This document shows, in pieces, positions 12,739-24,511 of a stretch of 64,000 nucleotides of DNA. Position numbers and translations under genes: made by a program. Source of the DNA: Atrichornis clamosus (lineage: Eukaryota; Chordata; Aves; Passeriformes; Menuridae); assembly GCA_013400975.1 (NCBI GenBank), contig WBMZ01014013.1, positions 248,001-312,000 of the forward strand, given 5' to 3'. The notes under the pieces were generated by a model, which was not told where the DNA came from, did no database searches, and saw nothing but the letters and a program-made list of their open reading frames with translations. The number at the start of each line of letters is the position of its first letter. Positions within the stretch are counted from its first letter, which is position 1.

Positions 12739-12769
12739 AGTGACACCCTCAGAGTGTTGAGGGTGCACT
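12739..12769. repeat. Small hairpin, 12-bp stem with one bulged base
   Basis: AGTG plus CACCCTCA on the left (with a bulged A at 12743) pairs with TGAGGGTG plus CACT on the right across a GAGTGT loop. The stem is well formed but much too short for a microRNA precursor. It may be a transcriptional or protein-binding element, or chance. Confidence 0.3.
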
Positions 12770-15700
12770 CCGTCCACACAGTAAATTTAAATTTCACTGT
12801 GACCTTTAGTCACAGCAGATAAGCTGTGCAAACTGCAGTAGATCCCTGGCACAGGAACAGAGTTCACACTGGTAACTGTATTTTGTGTAACAGGAACGGC
12901 ACAGCAGTGGTGGGAGCAGATGCACCTACATTTAGTAGGTTACAGACGTGGTTTTGTCTTCAGTTGTCACGTTGTGATACGACACAAAGGCATCCTAAGC
13001 ACTCGGCTCATTGTTAGACACAAGTGTGTGCTACTGGACTGGAAAGACACAGGAAAGTTTTACTGCATCACATTTTATCCCCTGCTTTGAAAAATCACAC
13101 ATATTTACTGGAAGAAAGAGCTGGCGGCCTCCTCACATTGTATTTAAAAACAATGTTTTCCTTCATTCAAGGGAGAAATAAAAACAATAAAAAGAAATGG
13201 AAACTTTCTTTGTTCTCAAGGCAGTGGTACCTCTTGAAAAGCTTGTCCTTCAGGTACTATTGCAATATTTTAGCTTTGACAGCTGCTCTGTTGAGACATG
13301 ACTGCTGATAAAACAGAGCTTTGTCACTCCAGCTCAAGCACAATGCAGTGCAGCCACATGTCAGCAAGAAAAGAATTGAGGACAGTATGTGATGCATCGT
13401 TCTTGCATAACTTGTTTACCAAAAATCCCATTACAAGTGTGGTGAAGACCAGCTGAAGCATCTAGGTATGTTGATGAAGTTCATCTAATGAATGGCTGAA
13501 TGGACAAGAACACTGCACAAAGCACTTGAAGACGAGGATATTCTTTGTACTTGCAAGTCAGGCAGGCACTGCTGATGTAAAGAGCAAACAAAAAATGCTG
13601 CTTTTTCTGTTTCCAATAATATTTCTGTTTGTATAGAAACTTACCCTTCCCTCAGGCCTGCCTCTCCCTCTCTACTTGGGTCTCAATAAATGTAGGTCTT
13701 TTAAGCAACATTTGGATGACCAAAAAGCTTTTCTTTGGTTTTTTTGTGGGGGGGTTGTTTTTTGGGGTTTTTTAGTTAATGAGAGCACTTATACTTTTCC
13801 AAACAAATACTAGAATCAATGAGGAAATATTGTGATGGAAAATCATCTTCAGAGATGTGTAGCATTTAAAGGGAGCAGAGACTAAGAGCTGTTTAACACA
13901 GTCACTTTAATACAGGAAAGGGGAAAACAAAGGTCAGCAGCCTGGGTTCAGGAACCCCATCTCATTTACAGACTGTGCACAAGCAATACACACACTGAAA
14001 CAACCAGCTCCCTCACACTCCTAGCACCGATTCCTTTCTGAAAGTCCACAGGCTATAAAAATCCAAAGGATAATGTCTTCTTGTTGGAAACAATCTCATA
14101 GTGGAGGAAGCGTGGGAAGCACAGGAACCTGTAGCACTGCTGAACCTTCACATGGTGCATGGGAAGAGCTCACTGAGTGTCAGGAAGTCCCAGAAAGAGG
14201 CATTTGCTGCCAAATCTCACTACATTATGGGAGAAAAACCTGGGTCTATTTTAGCTGTTTTATCCTGAGATATGTACAGTATTTACCAACAAGCAACAAA
14301 TGAACTAAATATGTTCCTCTTAAATTAAGTAATCCATCTGTCAATAGCACAAACTAGATTCTGCATATGTTTTAAAGAAACAACATTTTGCATATCATTG
14401 CACTTACCCTTAGCTGTTCTCTTTCACAACTCATCTGTTGTTTTGAACTCTACAAGAGGAAGAAAGAAAAAAAAGGCCAAAATAACTTTGAAAGCACAAC
14501 ATTCTTGCCACAAAAAAGCTGCCAAGTCTACCTATCTTACACATATAAATATTGGAAATGCAGTCGTGTATCTAAACACAATATCGTATTATGGATTACT
14601 GCAAAAAAAGTATTTTTTCCACTTGTAAATATACAAAGGTCAAAAGGAAATTAACACCAGAAACCACAACAAATTTGAAGTCGAAAAGAATACTTTTGTA
14701 GATATTAAACACCTCACTGGCAGTTCAATCAGGAAGAAGCTTTCCTCCTTTTCTGTTCTATCACAAGTCTGTTGTGTTTCTGAATACCCCTCTGCTTAGA
14801 TACCATGATATATTCACAGCACACCTCAGGAATAAAGATACAGAAGCTTCAAATAAGTGATAAAACACATTCCTATGAAAACTTCCACTTCTAATCTGGT
14901 GTAAAAGTGATTCTCAAGATGATTTGATTCCACAGCTTTTTTTTTTTTTTTTTTTCCCAAAAATGCTGGCTTTCTGTTCTGCCAGATTGAGAAGAAACTC
15001 TGTTCAGAGCATGAGAGCTGCTGGCTGAGCAAGACCTCACTCTCTGGGATGGCAGATGTGGGGCAGTAGCAGCACAGTCTGTGAAGTCCCCACTCTGCCA
15101 AAAGGAAGAGGCTCCTCCAGGAAGAGCTCTGGAAACACCCAGGTCCCAGTCTGCTTTCCAGCTCCCTGATTTCTCACTCAATCATGCACCAGGACCTCTG
15201 GAACCAAACTTTCAAAGCCTTGCTCAGGAAGGCACTCATGTTGATTTGCCCGGGTGGAGAGAGGGATTTTATGTCTGGTTGGCTTTTGTTTTGTTTCTTA
15301 AAATAAAGTAATTTTAGAATAATTTTAGAATCATCAGGGAGTATATTTAGCCTTGAAAGTGTAATCACTGTCATTTCTGTCATTAATGTAGATGGCAAAC
15401 AATCCATAAAACATGAAATTAGATGCAATGTTTGCTAAGGGTATCCTCAAAGGTTCAGAATGCTCTTATCACTGCTTTGTACTTAGTTAAAACACAAACC
15501 AATACCCATTTGTATAAGATATTTTTACTCTGTAGTGATAATGAAAATGGGAACTTCTCAAAGTTGGGTTACTACAAACAAAATAGAACTGCTCATTTTT
15601 CAACACAGAAGGAACCCAAAAATTGTGCTACAAACTAAACCTTCCACCAGCAGAAGCTTTACAACAGAGTCCCTGTGTGAAAATACAAACCTAACAGAAA

Positions 15701-15977
15701 CAAATGCTCTTTGAAGTTCCCTAGCAGGGAATAAAAAGTAAAGGAATTCAGCATAGGTCTAATTACAAATCCCCTAAGGAGCCAAATTAAGTACAGCTAA
15801 AGTGACTGTCACTTGCAGACTAATGATTGCACTTTTCAAAGTTCATGACTTTACACCATTTATGAGTCACTTTAAGGTTATATTAGTCTGCATTTTAAGT
15901 GTTCTTGCATAAGTCTCAAGAGTTAATTTCAGAGCTGAATTCCACATGAACCTCTTCACCTTGATTAAAAATAAATA
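12770..15977. other. Unique noncoding DNA with T- and G-rich low-complexity tracts
   Basis: A T/G-rich tract lies at 13731-13774, with a seven-G run and a GGGG run, the complement of the A/C-rich tracts elsewhere. A 19-base T run lies at 14937-14955. A slightly GC-richer stretch at 15000-15260 has overlapping frames on both strands with no domain. No gene recognised. Confidence 0.55.
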
Positions 15978-16027
15978 TAACAGAATATTTCAGTTGGAAG
16001 GGACCTACAATGATCATCTAGTCCAAG
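15978..16027 (-). mobile_element. CR1 3'-end relic
   Basis: About 50 bases match the reverse complement of the avian CR1 3' end: a cagaat-type start, then cagttggaagggacctacaa and a tgatcatctagtcca phrase. The rest of the element is missing or too diverged to see. The minus-strand frame of 106 codons that spans it (15965-16285) is a chance frame. Confidence 0.75.
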
Positions 16028-18289
16028 TTGGAAGCGAGTTTGGGCTATTGTGTTCAGGGTTTTTTTACTACATAGGTTTTCTGTGTAAGCCTCCACATTA
16101 GAGATTTTAACTCCAATTTTCAGAGAAAAAACAGTATTAGTTGTTTCTGACAATGGTCCTACATGCATTAAAACAAGTTTAAAATCATAACCATCTAAAG
16201 GTACCCAGGCTTTGACAGGCTGCAGGATTCCTATAAACATAACAATGCTACTACTTGGTTGTTTCGCCCTGAGCAGCCATAACACAATTCTTACATCTCA
16301 CCTGTCAGGTGTTTTATCCTCTGATGGTCACACCTGACCTAAATCAAACTCTGTGATGAAATACATAAAGGAGAGATTCATGATTCTTTCCATTCCACCC
16401 ACCGTGGTCTGGTCAGGCTGATGGCATCGTTAGGTAAACTAGGAAGATATTGCCATTATTCCATAGCACCTGCAAACCATCCTGTGGTGTTTATTAGTTT
16501 AGGTTCCTTCCTTTGAGATGACTGTGAAGAGACTTTTGGAAAGACTGTCTGAACTTTATATTTACTATTTTACTTCTATTTAGATATAGTGGAAGATATC
16601 TTCCAGTTGCACCTTTAACATCACCCTACAAAAGGAGGGGTTGTCCTGCTCCCAGGGGGATGACACTTTTGCCTCTGACCTCACATTGGCAGCATAGATT
16701 TACAGGCCTCCTGTCCTCAGACAGGTGACAAAGGTGGTTAAAGAAAAGGAAATACATCTAGACAGGAACGAGTAGGAGGACCAGAATATTTCAGTCTGGA
16801 ACTGAGAATGCTGGGAGTAGATGTCTAAGAAATCAAGTGACATGGAGATGAAACAGATGGAATATCCCCAGACTAGATAGTAACAAATAAAAATAGTAGG
16901 TGGTCAGTCCAAAACAAAGTAAAAATATGATTCTTTATACAGCATGCAAATAGTAAAAATCAAAGACTATCCACAGACACCACCACTGCCAGACAAAGCT
17001 CCTGCAGGCTGGAAGGAAACTCTGGAGGAGCTTGCTTTGTTTCCCTCTTCCATAGGCTTGCATAAAGACGGTATGTGGGACTTGCAGACCTCCAGTGTGA
17101 CTCCCATCAGACCATCACACCTACACAAATAATACAAACATGCAACCAAGTCATCCACTAACACTGGGTGTTTGGAGAAATGTGGTGGTGGTGGGATGGA
17201 GGGGGGAGTTTTGGAATGGAAGAAAGGTGAGATTTGTAAGAAAACAAAAAAAAAGTGTATCAAATAATTGTAGAGTGGAACAAGGGTATAGTTATTGACT
17301 ATTTAAGCAGATAGTTAATTCTGTGTTCCAATTCTTGGAACATGAAGCTGACAAATACCTCACCTCTCAGACACCAGAGCAGGAAATGTTCTTTAAGATG
17401 GAAAAAAGTGTTTATGAACAGTGGGAAAATATAACAGGCAAAGAGTGAATAAGAGGGTAACTGCATCTTAATATCCAACTGCACCTCCACGTCTGGCAGT
17501 GAAACAAACAGAGAAACATCCATTTATTTTAAAACAAACAGCTCTCATATGAACGTGAGAACACTATTTTAAAGTATATTTTGATTCAATCTACCACCAC
17601 CTCCAAGACACTCTGTTTACTGAAAGCAACAGAGAAAGACAGCAGGGGCAGTGTGCTGGACACACCAATGGTGGCAATTCCCTCGCTTCAAAGTTCAGCA
17701 AATGGCTGATTCCAAACTTTGTTTTAGCTACAACAATAAAATCCATGTGAGGGCTGGCTTCCCTCAGAGTGAGCATCCACCTAGACACCTCCCTCATCGC
17801 CCTTCTTACCAGGAGCTTTCCAGAACAAAAGCAGCAAGGCTTAGTGACAAGACAGTATCAGGGTAAGATTAAAAAGAAAAAACAAACAAACAAACCAACC
17901 AAACTTAATGAAAAAAGGTATTTTTCATAGTATAAACGTGGATGCCATCTGTCCGTCTGGCCCTCTTTTTATAAGTTCAAGTTTATTAAAATACATCTGG
18001 GAAGGGCTCATTTGGACACAAGCAGCTTTCTGTGTGTTTAACCAGTGCCAAATCTGCTCTCTCATTTTGTCTTTTTTGCTATCTGTGCCAGATTAAGAGA
18101 AACATCCTGGCAGTACTGAGCACTTAAGGGAAAACATAAATAATGCATTCACAATATGTAAACCTGTACAGATAAATGAGAAAAACTGAAAGCCATAACA
18201 TATTTAATTAATGATCAAGAGACCCTAGAAGCAAACCTTGTGCATATCCTGCAATTTTAAATACATTGCTTCTCAATCCTAAATTTACT
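16028..18289. other. Unique noncoding DNA
   Basis: No gene recognised. A GGTGGTGGTGGGA-type purine patch lies near 17180-17225 and a short AAAC/AACC tract at about 17878-17905. Short frames on both strands overlap and show no domain. Confidence 0.55.
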
Positions 18290-18600
18290 TTGTTGTGTCT
18301 CTAGATTGAACCACACGCAATTAACTGGTTTTTAATTTTAGTTTCAGGCCGCACAAAGAACCTGGTCAGTATGTTGAGTGTCACTGCGTCAAGCTCTCAC
18401 ACGCTATGAGTTTAGCGGAAGGATGCCTAAAAGATTGATCCCCTTGAAAGGATTTCATCAAGGAAAAAATTTCAAAGAACTTGAACGATATTTCAGGCCT
18501 CCTTATAAGGCAGTAAGACTTAGAAGACACCCTTGCTGTCAGGTTTCATCATTTTAAACCAAAAAGAGGCCCTTTGGAAATACTGTGCAGCCTGCTGGTG
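18290..18600. promoter_or_regulatory. Candidate conserved noncoding element
   Basis: A non-repetitive, information-rich block with several CpGs in otherwise CpG-poor DNA, including ACACGCTATGAG and TAGCGGAAGG words near 18401-18420. It has no long open frame. Texture like this is typical of deeply conserved enhancers, but I have no alignment, so the call is tentative. Confidence 0.25.
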
Positions 18601-20229
18601 TCATTCCCTAGTGAGTTCATGACTAGAATGGGGAAGTCTGTGTTGTTAAGTAACAGTAACAGGTGGGAGACTGAAGATCTAAATGCATTTATCAGTTACC
18701 CACTCTTCATAAGGACACACAACCCCCAGCTCTGAACAAACTGAGAACCAAAGAGACAACAGGACCCATCTATGCATGAATGGACAGACAGAGAGCAGCA
18801 GCACTACTCCAGGAACTAAGGAATACCAACAGTCCACCTGGGAAGTGGGTTTTTTTGCTGTCAGGTTTTTTTAAGTGTTATTTTAAAAAATGGGTTTATG
18901 TGATGTGGCAAAGAGAATAATAGGATGGTAATAAGGTTATTTACAGAAAGTGTCTGCTTAAAATGTAAAAAAAAAAAAAAAAAACCAAAACCCAAACATT
19001 TTGTTGCAGTACAACATTTCCAAGTATTTGTTCTACATTTTCAAATTCAAAATATTTTCAGGATTGAGGCCATTTAAAATGAAGCGCAGTCCCAGAGGTT
19101 GAAAAGTAACAGGTGAACATCTAATGTCTTTTATATTCCAGATATTCTACCATAACTAAACATCTGCAGTAAACGGACAGCCTGTGTTCTGACACAAGTG
19201 CATCTAAAGCCATCCTGTTTCCAGTGAGCAGTGACAGCAGCATAACTTAGCCACGATTTTCTGTGCTGCTCCAGACGCCTCCTCTGACAGCAGTTCCAGG
19301 AAAGGCCCCTGGCACTGCTGCCTTTTTCCACCTCAACAAGGACAATGCAGTTATGACGGCCAGACCTGTAACAAATGCCTGTTTCCATTAGGAAAGGGTA
19401 GTTTACAGTCAGTGTCTGCATACAGACTGGAGCTTGAGAGACATGAGAAAGGCTTGGCACTGAGTAGCCACAGTGCTCTCACCAGACCCTACCTTCCAGC
19501 TGGTGATTGCTATCATCTGATCGAGGTGATTCTCCTCATTCATACACAGGTTAAACAGCTGAAATTGTAGATTATCCTGCCAGTTGCACCAGTTGTGTTT
19601 CACTGGATGCTTTGAGACAGCCCATACCGTTTCATACTATCTGCAAAATCCATCTGTCAGCGCTCTCTCTCATTAGACACGCGTCTGAGTGTAAAAGTCT
19701 TCTGTCAAAAATTAAAAACTTGGGGTTTTGCCTCACCACGTTGCACAAAAAGGCTGTGCTGCACAAGGATACACACCACGCACTGCTGTATTTCATATGG
19801 AAACAGTCACTTGCCTTGCATCTTTTTATTACATGTTAGTGTTCATTATCTCGTTGCCCTACAGGGCTTCTACACAAATGCATAAGTAATGGTGTGTATT
19901 AATCCAAAATTGTTTCTAAGTACTACATGTGACAACCCAAAACACAAATAAAAAACCAGCAACCACCCCAAGAGCTCACAATGCCACAAATTAGGGCCCC
20001 AAATGCTCAAAGATGACTCATTAAAAATACCACTAACTGCATAAACACACGGGATACTTTGAACTGGAAGTGTGCTTTTACAGAACGTTTGGTAGTCGCT
20101 TACAGCAACATCTAGGGGCTTTTCAAAACCAGTATTTTTCCCTCAAGGAGTAACTGGGACCATCAGCCCTCCTCTTCCTCTACAAGCTGCCTACACTATC
20201 ACCTACAGGTCTCCGGAAAGACCCCAAAT
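18601..20229. other. Unique noncoding DNA
   Basis: No gene recognised. An 18-base A run at 18967-18984 is followed by AACCAAAACCC-like wording. The minus-strand frames at 19131-19603 overlap and carry no domain I recognise. Confidence 0.55.
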
Positions 20230-20480
20230 GTTGACAAAAGTCTAACGAGGTGACAGTGTGCTCAAACCCGATGGGCTTTGTGTTCCATTGTGTTTCTAAT
20301 ACAAAGGGGTACAGAATGCCTATGCATATGCAAATGTTTCCAGAACAGAGAGCTTCGGGTTTCTCTCGGCTAGGTGTGCGTGTCAGCATGCACAGAATTT
20401 TAATTTCCTGGGGTTTTTATTACCACCATCAGTTACTGTGCTACAGCAGTGGCTGGAGGGACTGATTTATTCTCCAACAC
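20230..20480. promoter_or_regulatory. Candidate enhancer with POU-dimer-like site
   Basis: Positions 20322-20335 read ATGCATATGCAAAT. This contains the octamer ATGCAAAT (20328-20335) and resembles the MORE-type palindrome bound by POU-domain dimers. The flanks are non-repetitive and contain several CpGs. Conservation and function are inferred, not shown. Confidence 0.3.
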
Positions 20481-22440
20481 CCTTGGCTGGGTATTGTATA
20501 TCGACTGGTGCTGCTGTCATAAATATATTTGGGTGAAGAAGTGTCTCCAATTCTGTGTGTAATACTAAGCAGAGTTAAGGTTTCAAGTGTCACATACAAG
20601 TGGGTTTATTTCTACTGGAAGAAACAGGCAATTATTATGGCCCATTGAGCTCAGATTAAGCATTTCCATCAAAAAAAGAAAAAGAGCCTAGTGCTACAAT
20701 CCTTGTAAAGCTGTAAATGCAAATGGGGACCATCTCATCATCCATAAAAAAATAATCTATAGTTTTATAGGCTTTTCCCACTCTCCTTTTCTTTTTGCCC
20801 TCAAATTAGCAAAATATGCTAAACAGGATAATTTTATTGAGACAAGAAAAAGTAGAAAATCTCAAAAAATAAAACAGAAAATTTTTTTTTTTTTTTTTTT
20901 ACATTAAAACGGTTTGTCAGCAATTATTGCCTTTTGCAAAATGGCTCCTTTAACCAACTGAGAAACCCTAAAGCCCAAATTTCACCTTTTCTTACCTTCA
21001 GGATAAGATACCTTTCTTCATCAAGATTTTCTGTATTGGTTGAACATTGTTACCTGGCAAATACAGGGTATTTTTGGTTTTCTTTGGAGTTTTCTTCATT
21101 TTAATTGTGCGGTTCTTCTATTTCAACAGCCCTAGCTGAATGCCCAAAGCATGCTGCAGATCACAGAGACAGAAATGTCACCATATCTGCTTTTGGCTTC
21201 CTGAGAGTATCCAAGGAAACTTGTGGTGCTGCAGCATAGCCTGGAAGTTCTTCCTTTTCCAACGCCCCTGTAAGGAAAATCCCTGCAGGATGGCACAACA
21301 CCAGCCAGCACTGCAGCTCTTCCCGTGCTCATATCCCATCACTTAGTTAGTTCCCTGTTTTTCAAAACCGGTTTAGGAACTGTGGGTCTCTGCTGTGACC
21401 TTGTGAAAAGCACAGGGAAGACAAGGACAGCATTATGTTTAATTTGAATCCACACTCTGTGACTAACCCGTGGACATTAAGGCACTGGAAACTACTTTGC
21501 AGTGGACTTTAATATAAATTAGGAAAATGGTCTCTAAGAAAATATTTTTTTGCAAGTACCCTTCTAGATAAGCACGTGGGTGGGAAAGCCTCAAAATTAA
21601 ATTCTGCCTGCATGTTCTGCATGGAGCAATCCCATGAGAAACTTGATCTACAGCTAGCATTCAGATATAAACTCCTTTTATACATAAAGGACTGGCCATA
21701 GTGCATTTTATTTAATTGCCCTGCATAACACAGAAAATATTATAAGGAATAACCAGAAGGCAAAGGCAATGCACTACAAAGAATAAATGGACACTATGAA
21801 AAATGTAATTAAAAATACTGTGATGTTAAAGCAGAAACCAGTATAGAATTAAAGTATCTTCTCTTAGGATGTAAACTGGCCCCACACCAAGCCTGGCATA
21901 TTACATGTATTACCCTATTCACTGCAGCATAAATCATTTTTCTTTCATAAGCATATCGTTATTACAAGAATTTACTCTTGTATAATTTTCTACCTTTGGG
22001 GAAAAGGATTTTAAGTTTCTTTCCTTAAAGTCCCTATGCAGAGAAAAGAAGAAATAATGCAGATAATGGCATGAATAGCAATTAAGTGATAAACTCTGAA
22101 GCTAGTGTAAATATAGAATGAAGAAATTAGAGATACTAATTAGTATCTGAGTATCAGGTACTGCTGAATTCTAAGGGTCTGCAATGCACAAATAAGGGAA
22201 TAAATCTGATATTCTGTATAATAAGTTTTTTGAAGTAAAGATCATGGACAGAGATGACTAAAACCCATAGACCAAAAATATAAAATAAAATTAAGAGAGG
22301 GTTTAAGTAAGACTTCCATTTTCCATAGAATTGCTTCCTGTATTTTGAACAGAAAATTAGTGCTAGTCTGTCAGGTGCCAGTTATTCCTAGTGCAGGTAA
22401 CGACTCAGAAAGACACTTGAAGGAAGAGGAGAGAACACCA
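20481..22440. other. AT-rich unique noncoding DNA
   Basis: A 19-base T run lies at 20882-20900. No gene, transposon or clear regulatory block was recognised. The overlapping frames near 21132-21346 on both strands show no domain. Confidence 0.55.
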
Positions 22441-22830
22441 GACTGACAATGAGGATATCACTGGAGACAGGCATGGATTTCCAGACAATTACCAAAGCTA
22501 GTTATGTTACAAATTGCTCCTATGGACACGGCCTGCCTGTTATCAGCAAACATCTGCAAGGCTACTTGCTGTGCTTGTGTGCTGATAAAAATAAGTCAAG
22601 TTCATTCAGTCACCGATGCTTGACAAATTACAAAAAAACCCAAAACACAGCTTTTATCTGGCAGATCCACGTTATTGGCTGGAGAGGCCATTACAGAAGG
22701 AACTGCTCTGAGAAACCAGATATTGCCAGGTCAGCAAGAAGCCAAAGAGCTGACAGATATCCAGGTTTTCATTTGTCCCGCTCCTCAGAGTTACTCCTTT
22801 TCCAATTAATCTTCAAGGTGTCATAAATTG
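22441..22830. other. Information-rich block with a 125-codon open frame
   Basis: The plus-strand frame at 22449-22826 is one of the longer ones in the window (125 residues). It has scattered cysteines but no regular zinc-binding spacing, no signal peptide and no membrane segment I recognise. The DNA texture is more like a conserved noncoding element than an exon. I leave it as unassigned. Confidence 0.25.
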
Positions 22831-22930
22831 AAAGGCTCTGTGTGTGTGTATAGGTACATTTATATATATAAAATAGTTTAATTGATATTAAATGATCCAA
22901 AACATACTAAAAGGTCATTCTGCAGTTAAT

Positions 22931-22990
22931 AGATCAATGATCAGTACATTGATCTGCAAAACTTATTTTATTATTCTGCAGATAAAATAA
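22931..22990. repeat. Two adjacent perfect inverted repeats
   Basis: AGATCAAT (22931-22938) pairs with ATTGATCT (22948-22955) across a 9-base loop. Immediately after, TTATTTTAT (22963-22971) pairs with ATAAAATAA (22982-22990) across a 10-base loop. Each could be chance, but two within 60 bases is unusual. The first holds ATTGAT-type words seen in homeodomain sites. Confidence 0.35.
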
Positions 22991-24455
22991 GAAAACCTTA
23001 GAATATTTAACATGAACAATTTATATTCTATGATTTTTTTAAACTGAGAGAAAATTAATAGCATCTCACCATAGTTTAATGTAGTTGGTTAATCAAGATA
23101 TTGATATTATTTTTTTTCCTTTGTTTTGAATTTTGTTTCTTTATAGACACAGATACAGACATGTGCTTTATATACATATCCTTGTCAGTAAAACTGGAAT
23201 GCAAAAAAGAGGTGAACACCATGAAGTGCATTAAAATGACCGTCTGTTTTCATGTAGCACTCTACCTAAAACTGGACATTTTGGTGGATAACTTCATTAC
23301 TTATGAAACATACTTGTGCTACTTTAGCTCTCAGGAGACAATTTCAATGACATAAATACAAGATGAAAATTAATCACTAGTATTCACACACATTTTCAAT
23401 GGGATGATAGGTATCTAAATGTCATTAATGTCTTAAATTACCCCTTTCTGTTTTGCACTGGAAACGCAATGCCGAGTTCTGTGCTTGCACACACAAATCA
23501 CAAATCAAAACACAAGCATTGTATCCTTTGCCACGCTATTTTGCAATGAACCTTTTGAGCAGAGCAGAGGTTGCCTTTACTGCACTAATTTATCAAATTG
23601 TGCACTCGGCAGGTGAGATTCTTTTCCTAAAGCACGGCAAAGACACGGAGGAATTGTACTTCGTGAAGTTTAGGGAAAGAACTTCACACCCTACATGTGA
23701 CGCCCGGTAAATGCACCCAAAACCAGAAGAGTGTTTTCTTTGGATTTTAACCAATGAATGAATTAGTCCCAGAGAGAAAATTGAGTCCATCCTCCCCTGC
23801 ACCAGGGCTGTTCTTCCTCTCACAGCACGAGCCCGACCTCGCTGTGCATCAGGGTCCATCCCCCTCTCTCCATCACACAACCCCTCTGGCCATTTCAGGA
23901 CGTGCAAGGAGCTCGCATCAGCAGAAAGAGCAGGCAGACATTTAATGAGCTTTAGGACCAAACATGCCATAAGGAACTTTTTTACATAGTTTTTTACAAC
24001 TCAGATAATGGTCCTCAGTGGAAGTGCAGGTTGTACAAGCAGGCAGAATGTTTGGCTCTCAGAGCCACAAACCAATCACTTTGGAAAGCTGTTGGTACTC
24101 ACTCGTGCCCCATGTAAAAATCCCCTTTTGGCTCTGTTTTGGGCTGTAAATCTGACTCCCCAAAGGCAGTGCTTTGTCCTTGCTTACAGCAACAGAATTG
24201 CAAAGGAACTCTACTGAAATGAGAGCTTAGATTTAGTGATTTAAAGAAGGGTAAAAGTCTTCTGGCAGTCAACTGAAGAATAAATCCTATTCCTTGCACT
24301 TACAAAATTGCTCAGAGATTCTCTGTGTCTCAGAGTATTCCAGAGACATGGCAAGACAGTGCAAATGCTTCTCCTGCTCACACCCAGGGATTATTATGCA
24401 ATAACTTGTAAGAATTTTCCAGGTGTCATGATATTAGTAAGGAATCAGGGATGCA
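22991..24455. other. Unique noncoding DNA
   Basis: No gene recognised. Frames at 23453-23970 overlap on both strands without domains. The stretch at 23780-23930 is GC-richer but not CpG-dense. Confidence 0.55.
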
Positions 24456-24511
24456 ATTTTGGACTAGATGACCTTTAAAGATCCCTTACAACCCCATCTA
24501 TTCTATGACTA
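24456..24511 (+). mobile_element. CR1 3'-end relic, plus orientation
   Basis: The phrase ggactagatgacctttaaag is followed by a tcccttacaaccccatc stretch and TTCTATGACT. This matches the avian CR1 3' end and its ATTCTATG-like terminal repeat. Only about 55 bases remain recognisable, so this is a 5'-truncated copy. Confidence 0.85.

Noticed and set aside
22449..22826. 125-codon plus-strand frame with several cysteines
   Set aside because: Cysteine spacing is irregular and no domain is recognisable.
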